Below, in pieces: positions 46,895 to 56,302 of a stretch of 64,000 nt of DNA. Both the position numbers and the translations under genes were made by a program. A model generated the notes under the pieces. It saw only the letters and a list, made by a program, of their open reading frames with translations. It made no database searches and was not told the DNA's origin. The stretch's first letter is position 1, and every line of letters begins with the position of its first letter. Source of the DNA: Pseudomonadales bacterium (lineage in GTDB: Bacteria > Pseudomonadota > Gammaproteobacteria > Pseudomonadales > Pseudohongiellaceae); assembly GCA_023257655.1 (NCBI GenBank), contig JALRBQ010000039.1:1-64000 (forward strand). Reading direction: 5' to 3'.

Positions 46895-46971
46895 TGAAAC
46901 GCCGGCGTGCAGCCGGTCCCAATGGGCGCGCGTTTCCAGCTTGTGCGCCTTAACCAGAGAAACTATCCTGC

Positions 46972-47003
46972 AAGCAGTCCGTCGTCACTGGCTGCTTTTT
47001 TTT
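46972..47003 (+). terminator. Intrinsic terminator after the SMP-30/NHL-like gene
   Basis: AAGCAG, an imperfect CC/GG extension, loop, then CTGCTT followed by eight T. It ends just before the start of the glutathionylspermidine synthase gene, separating the two transcripts. Confidence 0.75.
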
Positions 47004-47019
47004 GCAAGTGAGAATCTTC

Positions 47020-48891
47020 GTGACTGACTCTAACGAACCCAAGCCTGAAAAATTCGGTACCTTGCTGGGCATCGCCGCCGGCGGCGTGCCCGCCTATTCC
47101 TCTGATTACCGCACTGCCGATCCCAAGGAACTGCCCAATCGGAGTTCCTATCGCAGTCACCTCGACGGCCTCTATCTCGGCTACAAATGGCAGTGCGTGG
47201 AATTTGCCCGGCGCTGGTTATATCTGAACAAGGGCTACATCTTCGATGACGTGGCCATGGCGTATGAGATCTTCAGGCTGCGCTGCGTACGCCGAGTGAG
47301 TGATCGCCACGAATTGCCGTTGCACGCATTTGCCAATGGCTCACGGCGACACCCGGAACCCGGTTGCCTCATCATCTGGGCCGAGGGAGGTGAATTCGAG
47401 AACACCGGCCATGTCGCCGTCGCAACTGAGGTCACGAATGACTATGTGCGCGTGGCAGAACAGAATGTGGGTCATCAGAAATGGGGCGAGGGCCGGGACT
47501 GGGCACGGGAAATTGGCGCCGAGATTACCGAGGATGGCGAATTCTGGCTCGAATGTTCTTTCGGCGACGCCGAGATTCTCGGCTGGGTGATTCAGACTGA
47601 CGATGCCACCGATGCCGAGGAACTGGATGTTCCCGAACCGGCGCTGCTCAACCTGGTGGAACGCGAAGCGCCGTCGCGCGCCGTCGCGCGTTCCTGGCTC
47701 AACATTGCCAATGAGGATGAGAAGGCTTACGTGGCGATGATGGGGGGGCACAAACTCAGCAGCAATGAGGCGGACCAGCGTCGCTATTACGTGATCTCGG
47801 AATCCGCACATGAGGAATTGCAGCTGGCTACCAACCAGTTGCATTCCATGTTCATGCATGCCACAGACCACGTGTTGCAGGACGACCGGCTGCTACAGTA
47901 TTTCAATCTGCCAGAAGTGTTATGGCACAAAATACATCAGTCCTGGGACAACCGCCTGAATCAGACGATCACCGGCCGCTTTGACTTTTCCCTGTCGGAC
48001 CGTGGCATCAAGGTCTACGAGTACAATTGCGACTCGGCTTCCTGTCACATGGAGTGCGGCAAGGTGCAGGGCAAGTGGGCCGACTATTACGAGTGTGAGG
48101 ACGGCGACGATCCCGGTGCGGAGCTGCATAACGAGTTGCGAGATGCGTGGAAGCGCAGTGACGTCGATGGCGTACTGCACATCATGCAGGATGACGATCC
48201 GGAAGAGACCTATCACGCCCTGTTCATGAAAGACGCGCTGGATGAAGCCGATATCCAGTGCAAGATCATTCATGGGTTACGGGGGCTCAGCTGGGCGGAT
48301 GACGGCAGCATACTCGATGCGGATGGAGAGCCGATTCGCTGGGTTTGGAAGACCTGGGCCTGGGAGACCGCCCTGGATCAGTTGCGGGACGAACTGGAGG
48401 CGGGCGCCATTTCGGCAAATGCCCGCCGTCAATCGCCTCCACGTCTGGTTGATGTGCTGCTGCGGGATGAAGTCATGGTGTATGAGCCGCTGTGGACTCT
48501 GATTCCGAGCAACAAGGCCATCCTGCCGATCCTGTGGGAGATGTTTCCCGACCATCCGTGGTTGCTCGACGGCGCATTCGAACTCTCCGACTCGTTGCGC
48601 AGGAGTGGGTACGCGGCGAAGCCGATCGTCGGCCGCTGTGGCTCCAACATCAGCATGTTCGACGCCTCACAGAATCTCATTGAAGCCAGTGCCGGCAAGT
48701 TCACGAAGCAGGCGCAAATCTTCCAGCAGTGGTTTCCTCTGCCTCAAGTCGGGAAATACAACGTGCAGGTGTCCACGTTTACTGCCGGCGGCTCCTGGGC
48801 CGGAACCTGTCTGCGCGTGGACGAGTCCCGCATCATAAACAACCGCAGTGACAATCTGGCGCTGCGTGTGGTTCCCGATCGCGAGTTGTAA
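47020..48891 (+). CDS. gss: Bifunctional glutathionylspermidine synthetase/amidase
   Basis: Cytosolic enzyme joining glutathione and spermidine with ATP, and hydrolysing the product. The N-terminal CHAP amidase domain contains YKWQCVEFARRW and GHVAVA; the C-terminal ATP-grasp synthetase has VYEYNCDSASCHMECG, VWKTWAWETA, FEPLW-like VYEPLWTLIPSNKAILPILW, and GRCGSNI. Choosing GTG at 47020 makes the catalytic Cys residue 59, the same as in E. coli Gss, and the 623-residue length matches (619 in E. coli). A GTGAGA ribosome-site-like sequence precedes it. TTG 47002 is an alternative. Confidence 0.95.
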   Translation: MTDSNEPKPEKFGTLLGIAAGGVPAYSSDYRTADPKELPNRSSYRSHLDGLYLGYKWQCVEFARRWLYLNKGYIFDDVAMAYEIFRLRCVRRVSDRHELPLHAFANGSRRHPEPGCLIIWAEGGEFENTGHVAVATEVTNDYVRVAEQNVGHQKWGEGRDWAREIGAEITEDGEFWLECSFGDAEILGWVIQTDDATDAEELDVPEPALLNLVEREAPSRAVARSWLNIANEDEKAYVAMMGGHKLSSNEADQRRYYVISESAHEELQLATNQLHSMFMHATDHVLQDDRLLQYFNLPEVLWHKIHQSWDNRLNQTITGRFDFSLSDRGIKVYEYNCDSASCHMECGKVQGKWADYYECEDGDDPGAELHNELRDAWKRSDVDGVLHIMQDDDPEETYHALFMKDALDEADIQCKIIHGLRGLSWADDGSILDADGEPIRWVWKTWAWETALDQLRDELEAGAISANARRQSPPRLVDVLLRDEVMVYEPLWTLIPSNKAILPILWEMFPDHPWLLDGAFELSDSLRRSGYAAKPIVGRCGSNISMFDASQNLIEASAGKFTKQAQIFQQWFPLPQVGKYNVQVSTFTAGGSWAGTCLRVDESRIINNRSDNLALRVVPDREL

Positions 48892-48923
48892 TAGGGCGGC
48901 GGAGTTTCCAACAGGAGAGGCAG

Positions 48924-49361
48924 ATGATGAGTGCAGCGTGGCGCCGCAGAGTGACGCGCCTTCTGACAGGGAGTTTTCTCACACTGGTATTGGTGATCCT
49001 GGTGTTGGTGATTGCCCAGCGGGTGGCGGCAGAGCGCGTCGAAGTCGTGGAATTGCACACGCTCGATAGCGGTGGAGAGTCCCATACGACTCGTCTCTGG
49101 ATTGTCGACGACGAGGGGCTGCCTTATCTGCGCGTGGGCAGTGGGAGTTCCGGCTGGTCAGATCGTTTGCTGTCCCGGCCGACATTTGAGCTCACACGGG
49201 GAGGTGAACGGGCGGTGTACGCCGCGGTGCCACGCGCCGAGAAGCGCGACAGAATCAATGCCCTGATGCGCGACAAGTATACCTGGGGCGATCGCCTGAT
49301 CGACCTGATGGTGGGCTATGAGAAGGCGGCGATTCCGCTCGAGCTGCACCGCATCGAGTAG
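48924..49361 (+). CDS. Split-barrel flavin/deazaflavin-type oxidoreductase-like protein
   Basis: 145 residues with an N-terminal membrane anchor (LVLVILVLVIAQ). The rest fits the PNPOx-like split barrel used by DUF385/deazaflavin-dependent nitroreductases: HTTRLWIVDDEGLPYLRVG, SGWSDRLLSRPTFEL and DRINALMRDKYTWGDRLIDL. It is short for a catalytic member, and cofactor binding (FMN or F420-like) cannot be confirmed. AACAGGAG lies before the ATG. It starts 32 bp after gss and may be co-transcribed. Confidence 0.75.
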   Translation: MMSAAWRRRVTRLLTGSFLTLVLVILVLVIAQRVAAERVEVVELHTLDSGGESHTTRLWIVDDEGLPYLRVGSGSSGWSDRLLSRPTFELTRGGERAVYAAVPRAEKRDRINALMRDKYTWGDRLIDLMVGYEKAAIPLELHRIE

Positions 49362-49886
49362 CCAGTTCAACGCACGCCAACCCGCCTCAGACTGGCTTCC
49401 CGGCATTCACTCCCGGCCCCCGGGTTTACAGGCTCCCCGGACCCCCGAAAATATTTTGGCCAAACCTCAAAAAAAACTTTTACTTTCGGAAATTTGTACT
49501 ACCATAAGCGCGCCACTGGACGGAACCTCAACCCCTCTCGCCCTCGTGGTTGGTTCGTCTTCCACTCCGTGAGGAAGACAACGGACTTGATCGAATTCTG
49601 GGCGCGAGATCGTACAGAGGGTTAGGCAGATGAATACATTCGCTGTCTACAAAACAGGTTACCTGACGGGTAGGTTGTGCGAAGGCTATGAGCTCTTGCG
49701 AGAGGTCATGACTATCCCACCACCTCGCACCCCCGCTCGCCTGTCGTCCTCTTCTGCATCATCTTCTCTCCGCATTCTGTCAGTTCTAGCCATCAGTGAA
49801 ATTCTGATCACGATAAGTTTTAAACTCGAGGCACTGCTATTGCCTCTTTTTTTTTACTGCTAATCTTTCAGGAGATACCAAGCGAG
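49362..49886. other. Gap with possible leader transcript upstream of the SET-domain genes
   Basis: 525 bp without a convincing gene. A 77-codon frame (49630-49863, starting MNTFAVYKTGYLTG) has only a weak ribosome site and an Arg/Ser/Leu-biased tail. It runs through the strong hairpin at 49828-49855, which argues against coding. The segment could be an untranslated leader or a small RNA ending at that terminator. I found no clear sigma-70 promoter. Confidence 0.4.
49828..49855 (+). terminator. Intrinsic terminator just upstream of the 49887 gene
   Basis: GAGGCA, seven-base loop, TGCCTC, then ten uninterrupted T. A textbook rho-independent terminator 30 bp before the next start, so either a small RNA ends here or the following genes are under attenuation. 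Confidence 0.85.
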
Positions 49887-50177
49887 ATGAATCAACTTTT
49901 CACGCCAACTACAAGTCAAGCAGAATGCGCCCGCATTCTCGTAGATGGGAATCAAGACCACCGCAAGCAGTTGCCTGCGAATGCGAAGGGGTTTAATGAG
50001 AGGTTGCTGGAACTAAACGCCAGTTCGTTGTCCGATCATGTCATGGTTGAAAACAGTGACCTGCGCGCGTATGGAGATTCGCTGATCGCGAACCTTTGCT
50101 CAGGTACTGAAGAGAGAACAACCGCGTCGTCAGCGCGCTTTTCGGCACTGACGTTTTCAACTCGCAGATTCAGTTGA
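49887..50177 (+). CDS. Small protein of unknown function preceding the SET gene
   Basis: 96 residues, no known domain, polar with a central Leu/Asn/Ser-rich part (FNERLLELNASSLSD). GGAGA lies 11 bp before the ATG. Its stop TGA overlaps the ribosome site (TTGAGGAG) of the SET-domain gene, typical of translational coupling and an argument that it is real. It could be a substrate, leader or partner of the SET protein (inference only). It has one or more plausible alternatives, including a chance frame. Confidence 0.5.
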   Translation: MNQLFTPTTSQAECARILVDGNQDHRKQLPANAKGFNERLLELNASSLSDHVMVENSDLRAYGDSLIANLCSGTEERTTASSARFSALTFSTRRFS

Positions 50178-50186
50178 GGAGCCATC

Positions 50187-50756
50187 ATGAAATCAAATGG
50201 TAATAATGCGGATCTTGTCATCGAACACACGATCAATGGCGCGTCGATTCAGACGCACGGTGCTCCTTTTCACGGCACGATAGACAGCATCATGGGAAAT
50301 CCTAACCGGTTCTATCCCGAGCAGATGCCGCCGATCCCCAATGAGCCGACGCGGGACCGTTTCAATATCTCGTTTATCGACAATGGTGTCGGCGAAGGAG
50401 TGACGAGCCTGGTTGCATTCAATCCGGGCGATATCGTCTTCGGGATCACTGGATTTTTCAGCAGTGAGGTAACGCTGTTCTCATTGCAGATTGCTCCTGG
50501 ACTGCATCTGCATGACCCGTATTTTTACGGGAAGCTGCTGCACAGCTGTGACCCCAATACCTATGTCGATCTGAAGACGCGCTCCTTCATCGCGCTGAAG
50601 TCGATCGAGCCGGGTGAGTTCGTCACACTCGATTATGCGCGCACGGAAGATTATCTGTTCCGCACCTTCCCGTGTGGGTGCGGCGCCACCAATTGCCGCG
50701 GCTATGTCGCCGGACGCAAACAGCAGCGCAAGGCGGCGAAAGCCATCAACGGCTGA
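50187..50756 (+). CDS. SET-domain protein methyltransferase-like
   Basis: 189 residues. A SET domain fold: LLHSCDPNTYVDLKTRSF (cf. NHSCDPN), ALKSIEPGEFVTLDYART and a post-SET zinc-like CGCGATNCRGYV (CxC-x4-C). The expected S-adenosylmethionine and substrate Tyr positions (LDY) are present. Bacterial SET proteins methylate lysines of ribosomal or DNA-associated proteins; here the target is unknown. A 45-residue N-terminal part is less conserved. GAGGAG is 5 bp before the ATG. Follows the small gene at 49887. Confidence 0.85.
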   Translation: MKSNGNNADLVIEHTINGASIQTHGAPFHGTIDSIMGNPNRFYPEQMPPIPNEPTRDRFNISFIDNGVGEGVTSLVAFNPGDIVFGITGFFSSEVTLFSLQIAPGLHLHDPYFYGKLLHSCDPNTYVDLKTRSFIALKSIEPGEFVTLDYARTEDYLFRTFPCGCGATNCRGYVAGRKQQRKAAKAING

Positions 50757-50785
50757 GAGCCAGCAGCAAGCGCTGGCTGAGATTA

Positions 50786-50813
50786 AATCGGGGCAGACTT
50801 TTCTGCCCCGATT
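50786..50813. terminator. Perfect 12-bp inverted repeat between convergent SET and response-regulator genes
   Basis: AATCGGGGCAGA, loop CTTT, TCTGCCCCGATT. The stem is very stable but there is only a weak T-rich tail on either strand. Likely a bidirectional transcript end. Confidence 0.65.
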
Positions 50814-50851
50814 CATTTCTGGTGCGGGAAATTAATGTCGAAGGTGAGCGA

Positions 50852-51298
50852 TCAATCGAGGCTGGAACCGGCCGGCTTCATCTGCATGAGGAGTTGTTCG
50901 ATCTTGCCTATCGAGAACGGTTTCGGAATGCTGCCGATGACGCTGAGTCCCATCTCTCGACCGATATTGCGCGTGACGCGGCGTTTTTCCTGGTCCATGC
51001 CACTGATCAGCACGATGCGCGCATCCGAACCTTGCTCGTGCAAAAATTTGAACACAGTCAGTCCGTCATAGCCCCGTTCCGACATATCCATATCGTCGTC
51101 GAGCCCTAGGTCGAGGTCGAGAAAAATTACATGGGGTTCAAAGCCGAGATACGTGGATCGAATGAGCTTGTGGTCGTTCACGCAACGCACTTCGAAACCT
51201 ACTTCCTGCGCCACTGTTTCGATGATTTCAGTGATGTCAGGATTATCATCGATTACAAAGAGTCGCGGCAGACGCTTGTCTGCAGGGTTCTCGCTCAT
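50852..51298 (-). CDS. Single-domain response regulator
   Basis: CheY-like receiver of 148 residues from ATG 51298; no output domain. Acidic pair in LFVIDDNPD, the phosphoacceptor Asp in VIFLDLDLG, Ser in VLISGMD and the conserved Lys in SIPKPFS are all present, so it should be phosphorylatable. An orphan: no kinase is next to it, and the only kinase gene in this window (33703-35517) is interrupted. Convergent with the SET gene. Confidence 0.9.
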   Translation of the reverse strand: MSENPADKRLPRLFVIDDNPDITEIIETVAQEVGFEVRCVNDHKLIRSTYLGFEPHVIFLDLDLGLDDDMDMSERGYDGLTVFKFLHEQGSDARIVLISGMDQEKRRVTRNIGREMGLSVIGSIPKPFSIGKIEQLLMQMKPAGSSLD

Positions 51299-51627
51299 GA
51301 TCCGTGCCTTCTTGTGTTGCATTGCATCGTGATTTGAACCGTGCTGTATATCAGAGGTTCTCGCAGCGACCCAGCGTCCGCACCCCCGGGCAGTAAATAC
51401 CTGTTCCTGTATTCGACTGTAACTCAGGAATACTTGAGCTGGTCATGAACCCGGGGTAATCGCACAAATAATCTTACAGTCATCGTGTGCATCGACAGCG
51501 ACAACGCACCTGGATTGAAGGGATTCCCGGAGAAATGCCGAACCCGCAATGGCATAGACCTGAATGCCGTTTATGATTATTCTTCGTTGCTGACGTTTTC
51601 TCAGGCTTTCTGACTGCGAGTAAACCC
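51299..51627. other. Divergent promoter gap before cytochrome/PQQ operon
   Basis: About 330 bp between the divergent response-regulator and cytochrome c genes. It should hold both promoters. No conserved reading frame, repeat or RNA structure was evident to me. Confidence 0.4.
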
Positions 51628-52413
51628 ATGACCAACTATGATACACCAGATACGAAAATTCGCTGGATTTGCTTTGTAGCAGTGTGTTTCACCCACACGC
51701 TGATGGCGCAGGATACCAGTGATCATCAATACACAAGTGAGGCAATCGCCGCTGGTGGCAGGGTCTATGTCCAGCAATGTGCGTTGTGTCACGGTCCCCA
51801 GGGCGATACGGTTGACGGTATCAATCTGCGTCGGGGTGTGTTTCGCACAGCGACGTCGGACGACGATCTGCGGCAGATTATCAGTTCGGGCGCTGCCGGT
51901 GGTCGCATGCCTGCATTCGATCTGCGAGAAGAAGAGCTGAATGGAGTGATTGCCTATATTCGCGCCGGTTTTGATCCCAGTGGTGTCGCCGTCAAGATTG
52001 GCGATCCCGCGCGGGGCAAGGCGCTGTTCGAAGGCAAGGGTGAGTGTGCCAATTGTCATCGGGTCAACGGCATTGGTCCGCGTACGGCGCCGGATCTGAG
52101 CGAGATCGGTCTGCTGCGCACACCGGCTAGCCTGCAAATGAATTTGCTCGATCCCGCCTCCGCGCTGCTGCCGATCAATCGACCCGTTCGTATCGTCACG
52201 CGCAATGAGGAGACGATCGTCGGTCGTCGTCTGAATGAAGACACCTATACTGTGCAGGTTATCGATTCCCGGGAGCGTCTACGCTCTCTGCTCAAGACCG
52301 ACATCGTTACTTATGAAATCAGCGAGTCACCATCCAAACAACCCACAACACTGAACAGTGACGAAGTCGCCGATGTCATCGGCTATTTGCTCACCCTGCG
52401 AGGCCTGCAATGA
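51628..52413 (+). CDS. Exported di-heme cytochrome c, partner of PQQ dehydrogenase
   Basis: 261 residues with an N-terminal export signal (ICFVAVCFTHTLMAQ). Two heme sites: CALCHGPQGD and CANCHRVNG. The first domain resembles the small cytochrome c of PQQ alcohol dehydrogenases. The second is followed by a beta-rich part (RIVTRNEETIVGRRLNEDTY) found in cytochromes fused to heme-containing dehydrogenases. Its stop overlaps the ATG of the PQQ dehydrogenase by 4 bp (ATGA), so they are coupled; it is the likely electron acceptor of that enzyme. Confidence 0.9.
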   Translation: MTNYDTPDTKIRWICFVAVCFTHTLMAQDTSDHQYTSEAIAAGGRVYVQQCALCHGPQGDTVDGINLRRGVFRTATSDDDLRQIISSGAAGGRMPAFDLREEELNGVIAYIRAGFDPSGVAVKIGDPARGKALFEGKGECANCHRVNGIGPRTAPDLSEIGLLRTPASLQMNLLDPASALLPINRPVRIVTRNEETIVGRRLNEDTYTVQVIDSRERLRSLLKTDIVTYEISESPSKQPTTLNSDEVADVIGYLLTLRGLQ

Positions 52414-54068
52414 ACCTTATCAAGAAGATGCTGGTCGGGGCGGCGCTCTGCGTTGGCTGCTCCGTGATGATGACAACCACAGCGCAGGTGAGTTATGAGC
52501 AACTGTTGAATGCCGCCGATCAGCCAGAAAACTGGATGACTTATAACGGTGGTTATATGAGTCAAAGGTACAGTCTGCTGGACCAGATCACTCGAGACAA
52601 TGTCGCGAATCTCGAACTGAAGTGGATGTTGCAGAATCAGGTCTTCGGTGCCTGGCAATCCAATCCCATCATCGTGGATGGCATCATGTATGTCACCGAG
52701 CGACCGAATAGCGTGATGGCAGTTGATGCCATTACTGGACGGGTGTTCTGGAAATATCGCCATGTTCCCGCCGAGAATGCTCGCGTGTGCTGTGGGGCCA
52801 ACAATCGCGGTGTCGCCGTACTCGGAGATCGCGTATTTATGGGCACGCTGGATGCCCGATTGGTGGCGCTCGACCGCGTCAACGGCGAACCGTTGTGGAA
52901 TGTCGCCGTGGGAGATGTGAATCAGGCCTACTCGGTGACGATGGCACCGCTGGTGGTGAAAGACAAGGTGATCGTCGGTGTCGGCGGTGGTGAGTTCGGA
53001 ATTCGCGGCTTCGTTGCCGCCTTCGATGCTGCCACCGGTGAACAGGCCTGGAAGACATACACGATTCCGGGTCCTGGCGAGCCCAATCACGATAGCTGGG
53101 AAGGGGATGACTGGGAACACGGCGGAGCGCCGGTGTGGATTACCGGTTCCTTCGATCCGGATCTCAACCTGACCTATTGGGGGGTAGGCAATCCGGGTCC
53201 GGACTGGAACGCCGGGCAACGCCCCGGTGATAACCTGTACAGTGACTCCGTGATTGCGCTTGATGCCGATACCGGAGAGCTGAAGTGGTACTTCCAGTTC
53301 ACTCCCAATGACGGTTATGACTATGACTCGGTGCAGGTGCCTGTGCTGGCCGACATGGTGTGGCGTGGCACACCGTCCAAGGTGATGATGTGGGCGAATC
53401 GCAATGGCTACTTCTATGTGCTGGACCGGGTCACCGGCAAGTTTCTTGAAGGCAAGCCCTATGTCCGCGTGAACTGGTCGAGCGGGCTCGATGCGAATGG
53501 CCGTCCCATCCCGACGCCACAGCCGGAAGGCATGCCAACCTATCCCGGAAATCAGGGTGGCACCAACTGGTATCCGCCATCCTACAGTCCACGCACGGGC
53601 CTGTTCTATTTCAGCGCCTGGAAAGACTATGCAACGATTTACCGTGCTGAGGAATCCGAATACGAACCTGGTCGCGCCTTCCTCGGCGGCGGCTTCTCGG
53701 TGCTGGCGCCGGCACCCGGAGCGCCGACGATTGGCATCGGTCGCACCAATCCAATCAACAACTGGACGAACGAAGTCGGCCACGCCTCGTTGAAGGCGAT
53801 GGATCCCCAGACCGGCGAAGCCGTGTGGGAATACGACCAGTTCGATGTAAGTGACAGCGGCATGCTGACCACGGCTTCGGATCTGCTGTTCACAGGCGGC
53901 CGCGAGGGCTATGTCCATGCCATCGATGCCCGCAACGGCGAATTGCTGTGGCATCTCAACCTCGGGGGGCAGATCGTGATGGCTCCCGTCACTTATATGG
54001 TCGATGGCGTGCAATACCTGTCGGTAATTTCCGGCAACTCGCTGGCCACCTTCGCCTTGCGCCGTTAA
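52410..54068 (+). CDS. PQQ-dependent alcohol dehydrogenase-like propeller
   Basis: 552 residues, exported (signal peptide ends TTTAQ). Eight-bladed propeller repeats, e.g. VDAITGRVFWKYRH, LDRVNGEPLWNVAVG, LDADTGELKWYFQFTPND and IDARNGELLWHLNLGG. The adjacent pair in ARVCCGANNRG is the vicinal disulfide characteristic of methanol/ethanol-type dehydrogenases, and QRPGDNLY is the region with the active-site Asp. It should oxidise an alcohol or related substrate and reduce the cytochrome encoded immediately upstream. Metal preference (Ca or lanthanide) was not resolved by me. Confidence 0.92.
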   Translation: MNLIKKMLVGAALCVGCSVMMTTTAQVSYEQLLNAADQPENWMTYNGGYMSQRYSLLDQITRDNVANLELKWMLQNQVFGAWQSNPIIVDGIMYVTERPNSVMAVDAITGRVFWKYRHVPAENARVCCGANNRGVAVLGDRVFMGTLDARLVALDRVNGEPLWNVAVGDVNQAYSVTMAPLVVKDKVIVGVGGGEFGIRGFVAAFDAATGEQAWKTYTIPGPGEPNHDSWEGDDWEHGGAPVWITGSFDPDLNLTYWGVGNPGPDWNAGQRPGDNLYSDSVIALDADTGELKWYFQFTPNDGYDYDSVQVPVLADMVWRGTPSKVMMWANRNGYFYVLDRVTGKFLEGKPYVRVNWSSGLDANGRPIPTPQPEGMPTYPGNQGGTNWYPPSYSPRTGLFYFSAWKDYATIYRAEESEYEPGRAFLGGGFSVLAPAPGAPTIGIGRTNPINNWTNEVGHASLKAMDPQTGEAVWEYDQFDVSDSGMLTTASDLLFTGGREGYVHAIDARNGELLWHLNLGGQIVMAPVTYMVDGVQYLSVISGNSLATFALRR

Positions 54069-54245
54069 CCGGCTCCAGATCTGTCTCCTGCTGTTTGCCC
54101 GGGGCCCTCGCCACGGCAGACGCAGGCGACATTCTGCGGCGAATACCCCCGCTGGCGGTGCCGGATGCATGGAGTGGCAGATCAATATCTGGTACTTTAG
54201 CCGCAGCCAATCACGGTTTACTCAACAAAAACACTGGAGACAAGC

Positions 54246-56282
54246 ATGCGAGCTCTACTCATGGAGAGATCGGCACTGCGACTCGAGCGTGTACTGGCGG
54301 CCACACTGGCGCTGCTGGTATCGGGACTCGGATTCGCGCAGGACACGATCGAATGGACCACCCTGGGAGGTGACTACGCGCATACTCGCTACACCCCCGC
54401 AGATGAAATCACCGCTGAAAACTTCAGTGAACTGGAGCCAGTCTGGGAATGGGATGGGGCCAGCTTTGGTGCGGTCAGCGGCCGTTCCACTCCCTCGTTC
54501 ATCGACGGCAAATTGTTCACGGTGGCCGGCAACCGCCGCTACGTGATCGCCATCGATCCGAAAACCGGTGAGACCCTCTGGTCCTATCGTGAACCGAATA
54601 CTCCGCGCGGTGAATACTCCATGCGTGCCGACTACGGCAAGGGCGTGGCTTATGCTGAAGTCGATGGCCGTGGTGTCATCTACATCGTATCGCCCGCCTT
54701 CTTCCTGACCGCGCTCGATGCCGATACCGGTATCCCTCTGGAAGGGTTCGGCAAGCCTGTACCGATCGACGGCTTCCCGCGCACAGGAGTTGTCGATCTG
54801 CTGGCGGATCTCGGACACCCTTATGATCCTTATGAGGGCTTGCCACTCGGCACCGGCTACATCACCTCATCTTCACCGCCGATCGTCGTCAATGACACCA
54901 TCGTGGTCGGCAACTCGGCGGAACAAGGCTATCACCAGTCGCGCATCGAGAACGTACCGGGAGATATTCTGGCGTACGACAAGCGCACCGGGGCCTTCAA
55001 GTGGAAATTCAATGTCATTCCCAAGCCTGGTGAATACGGCCATGAAACCTGGGAGAACGACGCCTGGGAATGGACTGGCGATGTATCCTCCTGGGCACCG
55101 CTGTCAGCCGATCCGGCCAATAACCTCGTCTATATTCCGACGAACAGCGCGACGATCGATTACTTCGGCGGCTTCCGCCCGGGTGACAATCTTTACGGAG
55201 CCAGCCTGATTGCTCTCGATACCCGCACGGGCGAGCGCAAGTGGCATTTCCAGATGGTGAAGCACGAAATCTGGAACTTCGATAACCCCACTGCACCTGT
55301 GTTGCTGGACCTGAACATGCCGGGCCGGGGTCGTGTACCCGCCGTCATGCAGGTGACGAAGCAGGCGTGGGTCTATGCGTTCGACCGAATCACCGGCGAA
55401 CCATTGTGGCCGATCGTGGACCGCCCCGTACCGCCCTCGATCGTTCCTGGAGAGCGTCTGTCACCAACGCAGCCACACGTGACGAAACCGGCTCCGTTTG
55501 ACATGCAGGGTATCACCGAGGATGACCTCGCCGACTTCACACCGGAGATTCGTCGTCAGGCGATCGAGGCGATGTCGGATTACGTGATGGGTCCGCTGTT
55601 CAATCCACCCATTCATGCCGACAACGAGCTCGGAAAATACGCGGCAATGAATTGCCCGGGGGGTTCTGGCGGTGCCAATATCACCGCACCGGCCGTGGCT
55701 GATCCCACTACAGGCATGCTGTATGTCTCCTCCCATAAGGCCTGCTTTGCCCTGCGACTGATTCCGGGAGAGGAAGCCGATTTGCTGTATCCGAATACTA
55801 CCGGGGTCACCCTGTCACAATGGGCCAACGCCGGTCCAGGCGCCACCGCGCGTCCGCCGCGGCACCCCACCGGCATTCCGGTCTGGAAACCACCGTATAG
55901 CCGCATCACGGCTATCGACATGAACACCGGTGAACATGCCTGGATGATTCCGACCGGTGAGACGCCGGATCGCATCAAGAACAACCCGGCACTGGCAGGG
56001 ATTGATATCGGCAATACCGGTACCGGTGCGCTCGTGCCGATGGTGGTAACTGCGAATATGCTGATTTACTCCGATGCGGCCAGCGATGGCACGCCGATGC
56101 TGTACGGCATCGACAAGAAGACGGGTGCAATCATTGGCGAAATTGAAGCCCCCGCGAGCAGCAGTTATGGCATGAGCTCCTGGGTACTCGATGGCCACCA
56201 GTATGTGATCCTGCAGACAGGCTCCAAACTGACCGCGATGGCTCTGCCGGCTGCGGCAGTCCCAGCAGGTGCTGCACACTGA
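54246..56282 (+). CDS. PQQ-dependent dehydrogenase (glucose-dehydrogenase-like propeller)
   Basis: 678 residues, signal peptide ends LGFAQ. Propeller repeats: IDPKTGETLWSYREP, LDADTGIPLEGFG, YDKRTGAFKWKFNVIPKP, LDTRTGERKWHFQMVKHEIW and FDRITGEPLWPI. It is a close paralogue of 15339-17276 and lacks the membrane helices of Gcd. Acts in the periplasm on a sugar, polyol or alcohol; substrate unresolved. GGAG lies 8 bp before the ATG. It has its own short gap (177 bp) from the previous gene and ends at a strong terminator. Confidence 0.92.
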   Translation: MRALLMERSALRLERVLAATLALLVSGLGFAQDTIEWTTLGGDYAHTRYTPADEITAENFSELEPVWEWDGASFGAVSGRSTPSFIDGKLFTVAGNRRYVIAIDPKTGETLWSYREPNTPRGEYSMRADYGKGVAYAEVDGRGVIYIVSPAFFLTALDADTGIPLEGFGKPVPIDGFPRTGVVDLLADLGHPYDPYEGLPLGTGYITSSSPPIVVNDTIVVGNSAEQGYHQSRIENVPGDILAYDKRTGAFKWKFNVIPKPGEYGHETWENDAWEWTGDVSSWAPLSADPANNLVYIPTNSATIDYFGGFRPGDNLYGASLIALDTRTGERKWHFQMVKHEIWNFDNPTAPVLLDLNMPGRGRVPAVMQVTKQAWVYAFDRITGEPLWPIVDRPVPPSIVPGERLSPTQPHVTKPAPFDMQGITEDDLADFTPEIRRQAIEAMSDYVMGPLFNPPIHADNELGKYAAMNCPGGSGGANITAPAVADPTTGMLYVSSHKACFALRLIPGEEADLLYPNTTGVTLSQWANAGPGATARPPRHPTGIPVWKPPYSRITAIDMNTGEHAWMIPTGETPDRIKNNPALAGIDIGNTGTGALVPMVVTANMLIYSDAASDGTPMLYGIDKKTGAIIGEIEAPASSSYGMSSWVLDGHQYVILQTGSKLTAMALPAAAVPAGAAH

Positions 56283-56302
56283 TCCAGCACTAACGTGTTA
56301 TG

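Noticed and set aside
49630-49863. 77-residue protein upstream of the SET unit
   Set aside because: Weak ribosome site, biased composition and its 3' end runs through a strong terminator.
52383-54185. 600-codon open frame opposite the PQQ dehydrogenase
   Set aside because: It lies antisense to an obvious family member and has no recognisable domain; long antisense frames are common in GC-rich coding DNA.
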